In this document: in pieces, positions 1-7,814 of the stretch
Numbering within the stretch: position 1 is the stretch's first letter
Layout of the letters: the number at the start of each line of letters is the position of its first letter
Source of the DNA: AM-2324 sp042091035
Lineage (GTDB): Bacteria > Bacteroidota > Bacteroidia > Chitinophagales > Saprospiraceae
NCBI GenBank assembly: GCA_042091035.1
Contig: JBELIG010000027.1
Location: forward strand, 1-22,631
Reading direction: 5' to 3'
DNA: 22,631 nt
Program-made: the position numbers and the translations under genes
The notes under the pieces: model-generated
What the model saw: only the letters and a program-made list of their open reading frames with translations
The model's database searches: none
Told to the model about the DNA's origin: nothing

Positions 1-703
1 TTCGGAGTTCTGTTGCGTCATGGCTATGTCCTTCTGCTTCATGATCGTGGTCGTGGTCGTGATCATGCTCATGCTCATGCTCATGTCCTTCGGAACCCAT
101 ATAAACGAGTTGATCAACAAGAGGCGCACCATCTCGGAGTAGTTTGACTTGTAGTTTGTCGCCTGCATGTAATGCATATGGATTTGCTAATGGCACGAAT
201 TCAATTGGATACCCTAATACGGTTTGCCAATCGTCTGTTGTTTTTTCACCGACTTGGAAGATCGTTTTTACATGTTTTGAATATTTTTCAACTGCACTCT
301 GATCGAGCGCATTATTTTCTTCTCTCCAACTAAGCATATCTAACACGCCATCATGCACTAGGTAGGCATTAAAATCTTCAGCGCTTAACTCGATATTACT
401 TGGATTGGTCGAAACTCCTGCTACCCAGGTACCAGATTCACCTGTCGTAAAGTTTAGGATGGTTATATCATTCATTTCAGACCACTGACTGCTGTCCGGA
501 TTGGACTCAATACCATTTCCTATAAGACGAACATCGTTCATTCGAGAACGGTCAATAACATTTTCACTTTTATCAAAGGTGCCATTGAATAATTTGATCG
601 TTGAAGGTGTGTTGGGTTGCAGGAAATAGGTGCCCATTTTTAGGAACATATCATGGCTGCTGAAAATCAGAAAAGCTGCTGCTAAGACGATGAATTTTTT
701 CAT
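1..703 (-). CDS. DUF4198 domain-containing exported protein, C-terminus cut by window edge
   Basis: Reading leftwards from the ATG at 703-701, the frame is open for 234 codons to the window edge, so the C-terminus is missing. The first ~14 residues (MKKFIVLAAAFLIF) form a signal peptide. SSHDMFLK and the following Tyr-Phe-Leu stretch match the N-terminus of the DUF4198 family, periplasmic proteins often found beside nickel, cobalt or other metal transporters. From about residue 204 the chain turns into alternating His-Glu and then His-Asp pairs, a probable metal-binding tail or linker. It is the fourth gene of a metal efflux operon, starting 38 bp after the TolC-like gene ends, so it is probably co-transcribed. 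A periplasmic metal chaperone or buffer is my inference; the metal cannot be told from the sequence. Confidence 0.8.
   Translation of the reverse strand, partial: MKKFIVLAAAFLIFSSHDMFLKMGTYFLQPNTPSTIKLFNGTFDKSENVIDRSRMNDVRLIGNGIESNPDSSQWSEMNDITILNFTTGESGTWVAGVSTNPSNIELSAEDFNAYLVHDGVLDMLSWREENNALDQSAVEKYSKHVKTIFQVGEKTTDDWQTVLGYPIEFVPLANPYALHAGDKLQVKLLRDGAPLVDQLVYMGSEGHEHEHEHDHDHDHDHEAEGHSHDATELR
41..94. repeat. Hexanucleotide tandem repeats encoding His-Glu/His-Asp pairs
   Basis: Short tandem repeats of about 6 bp (GTGGTC units, then ATGCTC units on the plus strand) encode the alternating His-Asp and His-Glu segment of the DUF4198 protein. Unit length is a multiple of three, so slippage would change the length of the His tract without breaking the frame. 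Confidence 0.7.
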
Positions 704-741
704 AATGACTAGTTTTACATTAAAGTGAAGAGTTTTGATTA

Positions 742-1956
742 TTAATAGGATGATTTACTCATCCAATAGCTAAGTTCTAAGGAATTAATATTGTAGCTAT
801 AAAGCGCGTCAATATATAGACGTTTAATTTCGATGACCTGCTCCAAGCTGTCTAGATACTCCAGATATCCAATGATTCCTTCTCTATATGCCTGTTGGTT
901 TAAGGTACTTTGTTTATCTATCAAAGGGATGAGGTATTCTTGAAGATGGTCCATCGTTTTCATTTCTTGTTCCATCCTGTAGTGTAAGTCCATTTTTCTG
1001 CGTTCTAGGTTTTGCTGCTCACCGGCTATATTTGCCTCTTGAACTTTTACCTGGATATTTGCGGCATCAATACGGCCTTTGTACGATTTCTTAAAGAGCG
1101 GTACATTTACACCTGCCTGAAAGGCGAATAAGGGAAATACACCGAATGAATTTTGAAGCTTCACTCCCGAATTTATCTGAGGTAATAGCTGTGCTTCTTG
1201 AACTTCTACAGCATTGATAGCTAAATCTCTTTTTGCTTTTAATAAGTCTAAATGTACATTTTCATTTAGTGGGCTGTCCGAAGCTGATTTTTTTGATATA
1301 CTTAGTTCCTGAGCAGGTTCGTACAGTGTATCAGAGGATATCCATTGATTGAATAAGCTGCGGTTGATTGTATATGCATCTTCATTTTGCTGCTGTTTTA
1401 GTAGTGCCTGGCTAAGCCTTGTTTCGGCAGCAAGTTGAGCTGAAATTCCAATCTCACCTAATTCAAATCGAGTCTTACTAGCTACTAAAAAATCCGTATA
1501 AAGTTCGACGTTTTCGCTTTGTAGTGTTTTAAGTGCTTTTAAATAAAGCAGTTTATAGTGAATTTGTCCAACTTGAAAAGAGAGGTCTTGCAAGCTTAAG
1601 TTTGCTTGTTTTTCGGCAACTTCGGCACCCTGTTTGTAATACCTTTGTTGAATTTTTGAGGCCTTAGGTAAATAAAAGTTTTGTTGAATATTTAGTGAGT
1701 GGACTCCCGTCTGTAGGGATGGGTTATATTCTTCACTTGAGATATAAATTTGCATAGATTGAGCGGGGAGTCCTACTGCAGCAAGTTTATTAAATTGCTC
1801 AATAGATAGATTATCACGTTTAAGTTGCGGATAGTTTTTACTTGCCAGCTGTATAGCCTCTTCCAAGTTTATGGGCTGGAATTGTCCAGACACTGAAAAG
1901 AAGAAGGTGCTACAAAGCACAACTAAGATCCATTCCTTTATATATTCTTGTCGCAT
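742..1956 (-). CDS. TolC-family outer membrane efflux channel (CzcC/CusC-like)
   Basis: 404 aa. A signal peptide ends near residue 24 (SVSGQ, cleavage before Gln as is common in Bacteroidota). The next segment, INLEEAIQLASKNYPQL, is the usual opening of the TolC/OEP repeat, and a second repeat with long Ala/Gln-rich helices lies around residues 240-390 (for example AQLLPQINSGVKLQ followed by an amphipathic strand). The length is slightly short but within the family range. TolC-type trimers form the outer-membrane exit duct of tripartite efflux pumps. The gene starts 21 bp after the adaptor gene ends and is followed 38 bp later by the DUF4198 gene, so this is an operon. Metal rather than drug export is inferred from the His-rich neighbours. 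In many Bacteroidota the TolC domain is fused to the CzcA pump; here it is a separate protein. Confidence 0.9.
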   Translation of the reverse strand: MRQEYIKEWILVVLCSTFFFSVSGQFQPINLEEAIQLASKNYPQLKRDNLSIEQFNKLAAVGLPAQSMQIYISSEEYNPSLQTGVHSLNIQQNFYLPKASKIQQRYYKQGAEVAEKQANLSLQDLSFQVGQIHYKLLYLKALKTLQSENVELYTDFLVASKTRFELGEIGISAQLAAETRLSQALLKQQQNEDAYTINRSLFNQWISSDTLYEPAQELSISKKSASDSPLNENVHLDLLKAKRDLAINAVEVQEAQLLPQINSGVKLQNSFGVFPLFAFQAGVNVPLFKKSYKGRIDAANIQVKVQEANIAGEQQNLERRKMDLHYRMEQEMKTMDHLQEYLIPLIDKQSTLNQQAYREGIIGYLEYLDSLEQVIEIKRLYIDALYSYNINSLELSYWMSKSSY

Positions 1957-1977
1957 CTTTATGAGTTTAGTACTTGA

Positions 1978-3543
1978 TTAATGGGTGTGACCATGAGAAG
2001 GAATAGCAGATGACATGGAAGCCATTTTTACCTGATAAGCCCCCTTTGTTACAATCCAGTCCTCTTCAGATATCCCAGAGAGCACTTGAATATTTATGCC
2101 ATCATCTACACCTAGGCGAACTATTCTTTTTTCGTAGCTTTCCCCACTAACTTGCACATATACATAATTGGAGTTATAATCTTGGAGTAAGGCAGATTTG
2201 GGAATGACCAAGGCATCAGGAATCGGTTCTGTCAATAAGAAAATATCTACAAAAGATCCCGATACTAGATCGCCCACATTGTCTAGTTCAAATAGTATGG
2301 GCAAGAAATATTGATCTTCTTCGATGAGTTTTCCTATTGAAACTACCTTTCCATTATAATCCGAAATAGACTGCGTTTCGTTTTGGTAGGGTGTTTTGAA
2401 GTTTGCAGATTTTATGTTCGAAAGTTGAGGATAGTATTTTTGTGAGACTTCTGTTTTTAGGATTAATCGACGGTTATTCGTTATGGTAATAAGAGGATCT
2501 CCTTCTTTTACAAATTGACCATTTGATACCATCAATTTTTTTACAATACCATTCATAGAAGAGCGAATTATAGATCCGCCACTATTATATAGCTTGATCA
2601 GCTTTTCGTATTCAGCCTTTGCAATTAAATAAGTTGCTTTGCGTTCCTCAAATTCTTTCTGTGCAAGTATTTCTTGCTGTATTAGTTGTTCAGCACGTTC
2701 ATAGTCTAAAAGAGATTGATCCAATAGAGCCTTGGCAGATTTAAACTGCTGTTCTAGGTTGTCCGTAGAAAGATTATCACTGCTTTGAACAAAAAGTTTT
2801 TGGTCTTTTTTAACGGTCATACTTTCTTCAATAGCCTCATTTTGGAAAAAGATGATACCACTGCTTTTGGCGACGATGATCCTATCTGTTCCTTTATGTG
2901 AAAGAAGCTCTCCAGAGGCACGTATTACATCATTTATACTTCCCTTGGATACTTTGTTTACAGCAAAGTCGACCTTCCATGCTTGTTCCTTTGTGTATGA
3001 AATCTCCTCTTCATTTTCTGCTTTCGCTGGATTCGAAGCCTCTGCCTCTCTTTTATCTGGATAAACTGAAATGTTTTCAAGGCTTAATGTATCCGCTCTT
3101 TGACTTGTTTCAATGGTGAAGATGAGATTGAAATTGCCAGCAATAGTAGGTGTGAAAGTCAAGTTGTAAATACCTGCTGTTGTACTTACGGATTGCTTGT
3201 CTGATAGTGAATTTCTGTTGGTGGAACTCAATCGCACACTAGCTTGACTATTTTCAATAGGTCTTAGTGTATTTCTATCTGTGAAATGTGCTGTGAAATT
3301 GCACCTACCTCCAACAAATAATGGCTCGAATTCAACAAAAAGCTCCGTGTTTTCACTACGAAGGACATAGGAGAGGGGCTGGGCTTCATGGTGGCCGTGG
3401 TCATCATGTCCATGCGCACCATGATCATGATTTCCATGACCATGATCTCCATGCTCATGACCATGATTGCTTGGTCCCTCACAGCTATAAGTTAATATTA
3501 GAAGGCTTGATATTATTAAAAAGCAGCACAATAAATATCGCAT
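1978..3543 (-). CDS. RND efflux periplasmic adaptor subunit (CusB/CzcB-like) with His-rich ends
   Basis: 521 aa. The N-terminus is a lipoprotein-like signal with Cys21 after a hydrophobic stretch; the lipobox LTYSC is loose. Residues 27-52 hold 12 His alternating with Gly and Asp, and the chain ends in HGHTH. Residues ~58-163 look like an Ig-type CopC/FixH-like domain ending at VYPDK. The HlyD/CusB adaptor follows: entry segment ISYTKEQAWKVDFAV (181-195), first lipoyl half ~225-250, coiled-coil hairpin ~258-320, second half with NGIVKKLMVSNGQFVKEGD (331-349), then the beta-barrel and C-terminal domains. The protein should join an inner-membrane RND pump to the outer-membrane channel encoded by the next gene. 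It lies 66 bp downstream of the small His-rich gene. The RND pump gene is not in the window and may lie beyond the left edge. Cu, Ag, Zn, Co or Ni are all possible substrates. Confidence 0.92.
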   Translation of the reverse strand: MRYLLCCFLIISSLLILTYSCEGPSNHGHEHGDHGHGNHDHGAHGHDDHGHHEAQPLSYVLRSENTELFVEFEPLFVGGRCNFTAHFTDRNTLRPIENSQASVRLSSTNRNSLSDKQSVSTTAGIYNLTFTPTIAGNFNLIFTIETSQRADTLSLENISVYPDKREAEASNPAKAENEEEISYTKEQAWKVDFAVNKVSKGSINDVIRASGELLSHKGTDRIIVAKSSGIIFFQNEAIEESMTVKKDQKLFVQSSDNLSTDNLEQQFKSAKALLDQSLLDYERAEQLIQQEILAQKEFEERKATYLIAKAEYEKLIKLYNSGGSIIRSSMNGIVKKLMVSNGQFVKEGDPLITITNNRRLILKTEVSQKYYPQLSNIKSANFKTPYQNETQSISDYNGKVVSIGKLIEEDQYFLPILFELDNVGDLVSGSFVDIFLLTEPIPDALVIPKSALLQDYNSNYVYVQVSGESYEKRIVRLGVDDGINIQVLSGISEEDWIVTKGAYQVKMASMSSAIPSHGHTH

Positions 3544-3609
3544 ATTGTAAAAGTCTTTTGTTGAAATTTAGTTGGTATTGTGAAATGATGAGAAGCCTGA
3601 TCTTTTGGA

Positions 3610-4059
3610 TCAGGTCAAGGCTGGCGGACCTCTGTATGTTGAATCTTGTTTAAAGAAAGCACGCTTGAATTGTTGTTTATGCCAGGGTGGGTCAGGCAGA
3701 GAAGCTGCATCAACTGATAGACATACAAACTTAGTACTGAAGATGTAAAAATCGCTAGTGATAGATTTTTTTTCTGTCTTTGGGAATAAACTATTGCAGG
3801 CTTGGATTATGTGATCTTCTGTTTCTTGATCCAAATTCTGCATGCTCTCCATCAGATGATCTAAAAAGTGAAATAAACCTGAATGGAAGTGATTTTCATG
3901 GTGAACATGAACAAAATTTGTATGATGATGGTGCTTGTGCGAGTGGCTCTTCGTATTAATGAGCTTAAAAACATCTGTATAAGACACACTTTGATAGACA
4001 ACTACCAGTAGATAGATGAACAACAGAATTTTGCTTTGTGTTTTCCTGCTTTTATTCAC
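3610..4059 (-). CDS. Small His-rich membrane-anchored protein leading the metal efflux operon
   Basis: 149 aa with a GTG start at 4059-4057. No ATG precedes it in frame before the stop codon at 4092-4090, and the next in-frame codons upstream are ATA and ATT. Residues 11-26 form a hydrophobic segment that could be a signal anchor or uncleaved signal peptide. Residues 39-59 contain 11 His (KHHHH, HVHH, HFH), and two Cys lie at about residues 88 and 112. The C-terminus ends in YRGPPALT; a Pro-Pro end of this kind is seen in small uncharacterised proteins next to metal RND systems in Bacteroidota. I know no biochemical function. Position at the head of the operon and the His cluster suggest an exported metal-binding or metal-sensing accessory. 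A promoter-like sequence lies 41 bp upstream. Confidence 0.75.
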   Translation of the reverse strand: MNKSRKTQSKILLFIYLLVVVYQSVSYTDVFKLINTKSHSHKHHHHTNFVHVHHENHFHSGLFHFLDHLMESMQNLDQETEDHIIQACNSLFPKTEKKSITSDFYIFSTKFVCLSVDAASLPDPPWHKQQFKRAFFKQDSTYRGPPALT

Positions 4060-4099
4060 TATTATAATATAGCTATTTTGACTGTATCTTTATCGTTTT

Positions 4100-4128
4100 C
4101 AAGTTTATTTGTATTGAAATAATTCAAA
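4100..4128 (-). promoter_or_regulatory. Candidate Bacteroidota-type promoter for the metal efflux operon
   Basis: On the minus strand TTTG (4128-4125) is followed after 17 bp by TAAACTTG (4107-4100), one mismatch from the -7 consensus TAnnTTTG. The GTG start codon at 4059 lies 41 bp downstream. No obvious metal-regulator operator dyad was seen over it. Confidence 0.45.
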
Positions 4129-4260
4129 TTGATATAGCGGATCATAGATGGGATCGAATTTTCAGCCTAAGTTTTACTGAAGGGTATGCTAGGAAAATAA
4201 CTTTATGGAATTAACCGAATGTACTAAAAACGAAGCATTAAATATGAAGGGAATAAACCA

Positions 4261-4292
4261 AAAAAAACCAAGTTAAATAACTTGGTTTTTTT
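4261..4292 (-). terminator. Bidirectional hairpin terminator after tRNA-Leu
   Basis: A perfect 14-bp inverted repeat (arms 4261-4274 and 4279-4292, loop AAAT) with A-tracts and T-tracts on the outer sides. It lies 16 nt beyond the 3' end of tRNA-Leu on the minus strand and so would end that transcript. It would also work on the plus strand, where no clear gene precedes it. Confidence 0.8.
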
Positions 4293-4308
4293 ACGTGGTT
4301 GACTTTTG

Positions 4309-4392
4309 TACCGAAGGAGGGAATCGAACCCTCACTCTGTTGCCAGAACTGGATTTTGAATCCAGCGCGTCTACCAATTCCGCCACTTCGGC
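4309..4392 (-). tRNA. tRNA-Leu (anticodon CAA)
   Basis: An 84-nt class II tRNA. On the minus strand the acceptor 5' strand GCCGAAG pairs with CTTCGGT, leaving a G1-U72 wobble, with A73 as discriminator. The anticodon stem is CTGGA/TCCAG with loop TTCAAAA, giving anticodon CAA, which reads UUG. The long variable arm has a CTG/CAG stem with GCAA loop, and the T arm is GAGGG-TTCGATT-CCCTC. The 3' CCA is not encoded; CAA follows A73. The 5' end is only 8 nt after the hscB stop codon, so the tRNA may be processed from the rseP-hscB transcript. Confidence 0.95.
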
Positions 4393-4400
4393 TGCTTTGG

Positions 4401-4925
4401 TTAAGCGTCTGCGAATTTAAGTAAAGATTCTTGAATACGCAACAAATACCTATTTTTTAGGTAAAATAATTTGATGTTTTCGAGTGATTCTGGGCTCGTT
4501 TTTTTGTACCGGTAAGCATCGATATCTGCTTGAGCTTCTTCTAAGAAGTTCACTTTCAAATCTTTCAACTCTTTGTGGCATTCTTCGTAGCTATTTCGAT
4601 CAAAATCGAATTGAAGTTCCATGATTTTTTCATTGAAGTCCATCATCTCCATCAGAAAACTTTGGGGAAGCTTGTTTGAACCTTCTTCCCCAAGGCTATC
4701 CTCTATTTCAAGTATATACTTTAATCTTGACTCAAAATTATTAAGAATTTTATAAGCCTTATTATTGGTTACTGCTAATTGCATCACCTCATTCTGTTTT
4801 TCTGCAGACTCCATGGTATAGAAATCAGGATGGTACTTCTTGCTGTTGGCATAGAATTTTGATTTCAGTGCAGTTTCGTCTATAAAAAAAGCAGGTTCTA
4901 GGTCAAAAAACTCAAAGTAATTCAT
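4401..4925 (-). CDS. hscB: Fe-S cluster assembly co-chaperone HscB (J-domain protein)
   Basis: 174 aa, the usual HscB length. An N-terminal J-domain starts MNYFEFFDLEPAFFID, the typical HscB/Hsc20 opening, and carries the HPD motif at residues 32-34 (KKYHPDFY), the loop that stimulates Hsp70 ATPase. The C-terminal half (~85-174) is a helical region with LPQSFLMEMMDFNEKIMEL, the part that in this family binds the scaffold IscU. HscB delivers IscU with its nascent cluster to the HscA/DnaK chaperone in the cytoplasm. No isc or suf genes lie nearby. The gene starts 13 bp after rseP ends and is followed after 8 bp by tRNA-Leu. Confidence 0.9.
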   Translation of the reverse strand: MNYFEFFDLEPAFFIDETALKSKFYANSKKYHPDFYTMESAEKQNEVMQLAVTNNKAYKILNNFESRLKYILEIEDSLGEEGSNKLPQSFLMEMMDFNEKIMELQFDFDRNSYEECHKELKDLKVNFLEEAQADIDAYRYKKTSPESLENIKLFYLKNRYLLRIQESLLKFADA

Positions 4926-4938
4926 AGACAGTATCTTT

Positions 4939-6273
4939 TTACATACAACCTCTCATGAAGTCTAATCCATTTACTAGGATCATGAGTGCAAGTACAACGA
5001 TTAGACCAAATACGTTTGCAACCTCCATAAACTTATCACTAGGCGGCCTTCCTGTTATGATTTCATAGATTAGGAACATAACGTGTCCTCCGTCAAGGGC
5101 TGGAATAGGCAGCAAATTCATGATTGCTAGAATCAATGATAGCGATGCTGTCAAAGTCCAGAATTTAAGCCATATCCATTTAGAGCCAAACATTTTAGTG
5201 ATCGAGTAAAAGCCTCCGACACTATCTTTTAGTTTGATATCATTATTGGCAATTCTTTTGTAGGCTTTTAATTGGCTACCTAAGAAGTTGACCCCTGCAT
5301 TTATCCCTGCAGGAATGGCCTCGCCAAGGCTATATTTTTTAGTCGATAGATTAAAGTATCGATCGTAGCCGTAGCTTTGGACTCCAATGTTTCCTGCACT
5401 TGTTGTGGTTAGTGTAGTTGAGCCAGGCACACCATCTCTGATATATGACACTAAAACTTCTGTACTATCTTTTCCAGCAATAAGCGCTTTGAATTCATCG
5501 TAGTAGGAAAGTGAGATACTATCTAAGCCTGTTATACTGTCATTGGCCATAAGTCCAGCTTTTTCAGCAGGGAACCCTTCTACAACTCTTCCAATTACAA
5601 ATGGCATTCTTGGACCAAATAGACTTTCATCTTTATTCTCATAAGCAGAAAGAATCTTGGAAAATTTTGGATCTATATCTATAGACTTTTCTTGGCCTTC
5701 ACGTTCAACGACCATTTCAGTTGCACCATCAATAACAATTGCTTGCATCAAGAACGCATCATTGAAATTGTCAAAAGGCTCACCGTCTATACTTTTAATT
5801 TTGTCACCATGCTCAAGACCGATCTCAAGACCTAGTGAATCGGCATGAATTCCATAAATGGCATCTTGATTCGCGAGGTAACTATCGCCCCAAACGAATT
5901 TAACCATTCCGAAGATGATGAATCCAAGTATTACATTTACTGTGATACCTCCAAGCATGATAATAAGTCTTTGCCAAGCTGGCTTAGACCTAAACTCCCA
6001 TTCTTTGGGTTCTTGATTCATCTGTTCTTTATCAAAACTTTCATCGATCATACCAGCAATTTTAACATAACCACCTAATGGTAGCCAGCCGATGCCGTAT
6101 TCCGTGTCTCCTTTTTTAAATTTAAAAAGGGAAAACCAAGGATCGAAAAACAAGTAAAATTTTTCAACTTTTGTATTGAATAGTCTTGCTGGCAAAAAAT
6201 GCCCAAATTCGTGCAAAACTACGAGGATAGATAAACTTAGTATTAATTGTCCTATTGCAATAACTACTTCCAT
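4939..6273 (-). CDS. rseP: RIP metalloprotease RseP (site-2 protease family)
   Basis: 444 aa, typical for RseP. The zinc motif HEFGH is at residues 21-25 in the first membrane helix, and the second catalytic motif NLLPIPALDGGH is at 386-397, with Asp394 as the metal ligand. A membrane helix lies at ~106-126 and two PDZ domains span about 130-320. RseP cuts transmembrane segments inside the inner membrane, classically trimmed anti-sigma factors and signal-peptide remnants. The ECF sigma and membrane anti-sigma pair at 12.5-13.8 kb could be served by such a protease, but nothing in the sequence ties them together. First gene of the rseP-hscB-tRNA unit; divergent from rsmE across a 161-bp AT-rich spacer. 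Confidence 0.93.
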   Translation of the reverse strand: MEVVIAIGQLILSLSILVVLHEFGHFLPARLFNTKVEKFYLFFDPWFSLFKFKKGDTEYGIGWLPLGGYVKIAGMIDESFDKEQMNQEPKEWEFRSKPAWQRLIIMLGGITVNVILGFIIFGMVKFVWGDSYLANQDAIYGIHADSLGLEIGLEHGDKIKSIDGEPFDNFNDAFLMQAIVIDGATEMVVEREGQEKSIDIDPKFSKILSAYENKDESLFGPRMPFVIGRVVEGFPAEKAGLMANDSITGLDSISLSYYDEFKALIAGKDSTEVLVSYIRDGVPGSTTLTTTSAGNIGVQSYGYDRYFNLSTKKYSLGEAIPAGINAGVNFLGSQLKAYKRIANNDIKLKDSVGGFYSITKMFGSKWIWLKFWTLTASLSLILAIMNLLPIPALDGGHVMFLIYEIITGRPPSDKFMEVANVFGLIVVLALMILVNGLDFMRGCM

Positions 6274-6419
6274 TCTTCTCTAATGCTTTTCAGATTATTT
6301 TCTAATTAATTACCCCTAAATGCGTTAAATCAGAGATAAAAATTCGAAACAAATGTACTTTTAATTTTATGATTTATGAAATGTAAACATTCATTAATAG
6401 TTTAGAGTTTGTAATAACA

Positions 6420-6427
6420 TAACTTTG
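6420..6427 (+). promoter_or_regulatory. Candidate -7 box of rsmE
   Basis: TAACTTTG is an exact match to TAnnTTTG, ending only 7 bp before the rsmE ATG at 6435. No well-spaced -33 TTTG is visible: the TTTG in the sequence GAGTTTGTAATAAC is too close. If used, it would give a leaderless or nearly leaderless mRNA. Confidence 0.4.
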
Positions 6428-6434
6428 ATTCAAT

Positions 6435-7142
6435 ATGCAAGTGTTTTTCTCAAATGAACGGCAGGATAATTTCCTTATTTTAGATGAAATTGAATCTAAA
6501 CACTGCATCCGTGTTCTTCGTAAAAAGGAAGGAGATGAGATCCATGTCCTTGATGGGATTGGAGGATTTTTTAAGGCTATTGTATTTGATGCAAATAAAA
6601 ATAGGACTGTAGTAGAGATCGTCGAAGAAATACAGCAAAAGACTTTTCCTGGTATGCAAACTACAATTGCTATTGCTCCAACAAAAAATATGTCAAGAGT
6701 GGAGTGGTTTTTGGAAAAAGCAACTGAAATAGGAATCGGCGGATTTGTATTTTTTTATTCCAAGAACTCTGAACGAATGAAATTGCGTTATGATCGTTTG
6801 GATAAGGTTGTACAATCTGCTTGTAAACAATCGTTAAAAGCATTTTTTCCAAAGATCTATGAGGCAAAACCTTTTAAAGAACTTTTAGAAGAGTATCAGG
6901 ATTTTAAGGGCCAAAAGTTTATAGCGCATTGTAATGACGGAGCTAAAAAACAATTGAAGTCTGCTTATAAAAAAGGGGGAGAAGTACTTGTTCTTATTGG
7001 TCCGGAGGGTGATTTTACAACAGAAGAGGTTGCAGCAGCAGAGTCTAAAGGATTTGTATCTTTAAGTCTTGGTGAGGCACGGTTAAGGACAGAAACTGCA
7101 GCACTTGTTGCCTGCCATAGTATACAGTTTTTAGAAATGTAG
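6435..7142 (+). CDS. rsmE: 16S rRNA (uracil(1498)-N(3))-methyltransferase RsmE
   Basis: 235 aa, matching the family length. RsmE methylates N3 of U1498 in helix 44 of 16S rRNA in the assembled 30S subunit, using S-adenosylmethionine. The N-terminal PUA-like part holds HCIRVLRKKEGDEIHVLDG (residues 23-41). The C-terminal SPOUT knot has the conserved IGPEGDF (188-194) and SLGEARLRTETAA (211-223), and KATEIG (95-100) and QSACKQS (127-133) are also typical. Divergent from rseP. The following DUF4159 gene begins 12 bp later and is likely co-transcribed. Confidence 0.96.
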   Translation: MQVFFSNERQDNFLILDEIESKHCIRVLRKKEGDEIHVLDGIGGFFKAIVFDANKNRTVVEIVEEIQQKTFPGMQTTIAIAPTKNMSRVEWFLEKATEIGIGGFVFFYSKNSERMKLRYDRLDKVVQSACKQSLKAFFPKIYEAKPFKELLEEYQDFKGQKFIAHCNDGAKKQLKSAYKKGGEVLVLIGPEGDFTTEEVAAAESKGFVSLSLGEARLRTETAALVACHSIQFLEM

Positions 7143-7154
7143 AATAATTTATAT

Positions 7155-7814
7155 ATGAAATTTAGTAGTATTTGTATTTTTTTAGTGTTTTCTGTTTGCC
7201 TTTTTGGCCAATATGATAACAAATTAGCTTTAATTAAATATAATGGGGGAGGGGATTGGTATGCTAATCCTACTGCACTTCCTAACTTAAGTCTTTATTG
7301 TAATGAAACATTGGGGACTAAATTAAACCCCGATTATGCTACAGTCGAGGTTGGTTCAGCTGAATTGTTCAATTATCCATTTTTGCACCTAACTGGCCAT
7401 GGAAATGTTGTTTTTTCTGAGCCAGAGGCTTATAACCTTCGCATGTATTTGTTGTCTGGTGGCTTTTTGCACATTGATGATAATTATGGTTTAGATCCTT
7501 TTATACGGATTGCTATGAAAACTGTATTTCCTGAATTGGATTTTATTGAAATCCCCTATGATCATCCAATATTTCATCAGCAGTATGATTTTGATAGTGG
7601 TTTACCAAAGGTGCATGAGCATGATAAGAAGCCAGCTCAGGGTTTCGGCTTAATTTGGGAAGGTCGCTTAATTTGTTTTTACAGCTATGAATCTGATCTT
7701 GGTGATGGCTGGGAGGATGAGGATGTGCATAAGGATAGCTATGAATTGAGACTTGCTGCACTTCGCATGGGAGCCAATATTGTGAAATTTGCTTTTGCAG
7801 GAGAAATGAAATAA
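7155..7814 (+). CDS. DUF4159 domain-containing exported protein
   Basis: 219 aa. A signal peptide ends at about residue 19 (CLFGQ). The mature part is almost entirely one DUF4159 domain: KYNGGGDWYANP near the start, then FLHLTGHGNVVFS, LRMYLLSGGFLHIDDNYG and AALRMGANIVKFA at the end. The fold resembles the ligand-binding, class I glutaminase-like flavodoxin folds, but I know no enzyme activity for the family. In many bacteria DUF4159 proteins accompany MoxR/BatA-type genes; here none is present and the gene simply follows rsmE, as in other Bacteroidota. It is convergent with the PspC-like gene, with 12 bp between stop codons. Confidence 0.88.
   Translation: MKFSSICIFLVFSVCLFGQYDNKLALIKYNGGGDWYANPTALPNLSLYCNETLGTKLNPDYATVEVGSAELFNYPFLHLTGHGNVVFSEPEAYNLRMYLLSGGFLHIDDNYGLDPFIRIAMKTVFPELDFIEIPYDHPIFHQQYDFDSGLPKVHEHDKKPAQGFGLIWEGRLICFYSYESDLGDGWEDEDVHKDSYELRLAALRMGANIVKFAFAGEMK

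Noticed and set aside
3264..3482. Met-rich reading frame opposite in phase to the adaptor's His-rich segment
   Set aside because: It is a frame-shifted reading of the repeated CAT/GGT codons, with no independent start context.
4205..4276. A 23-codon plus-strand frame (starting MELTECTKNEAL) ending inside the terminator hairpin at 4261-4292
   Set aside because: Too short, no promoter with correct spacing (only an imperfect TAACTTTA overlapping its ATG), and the hairpin is fully explained as the tRNA-Leu terminator.
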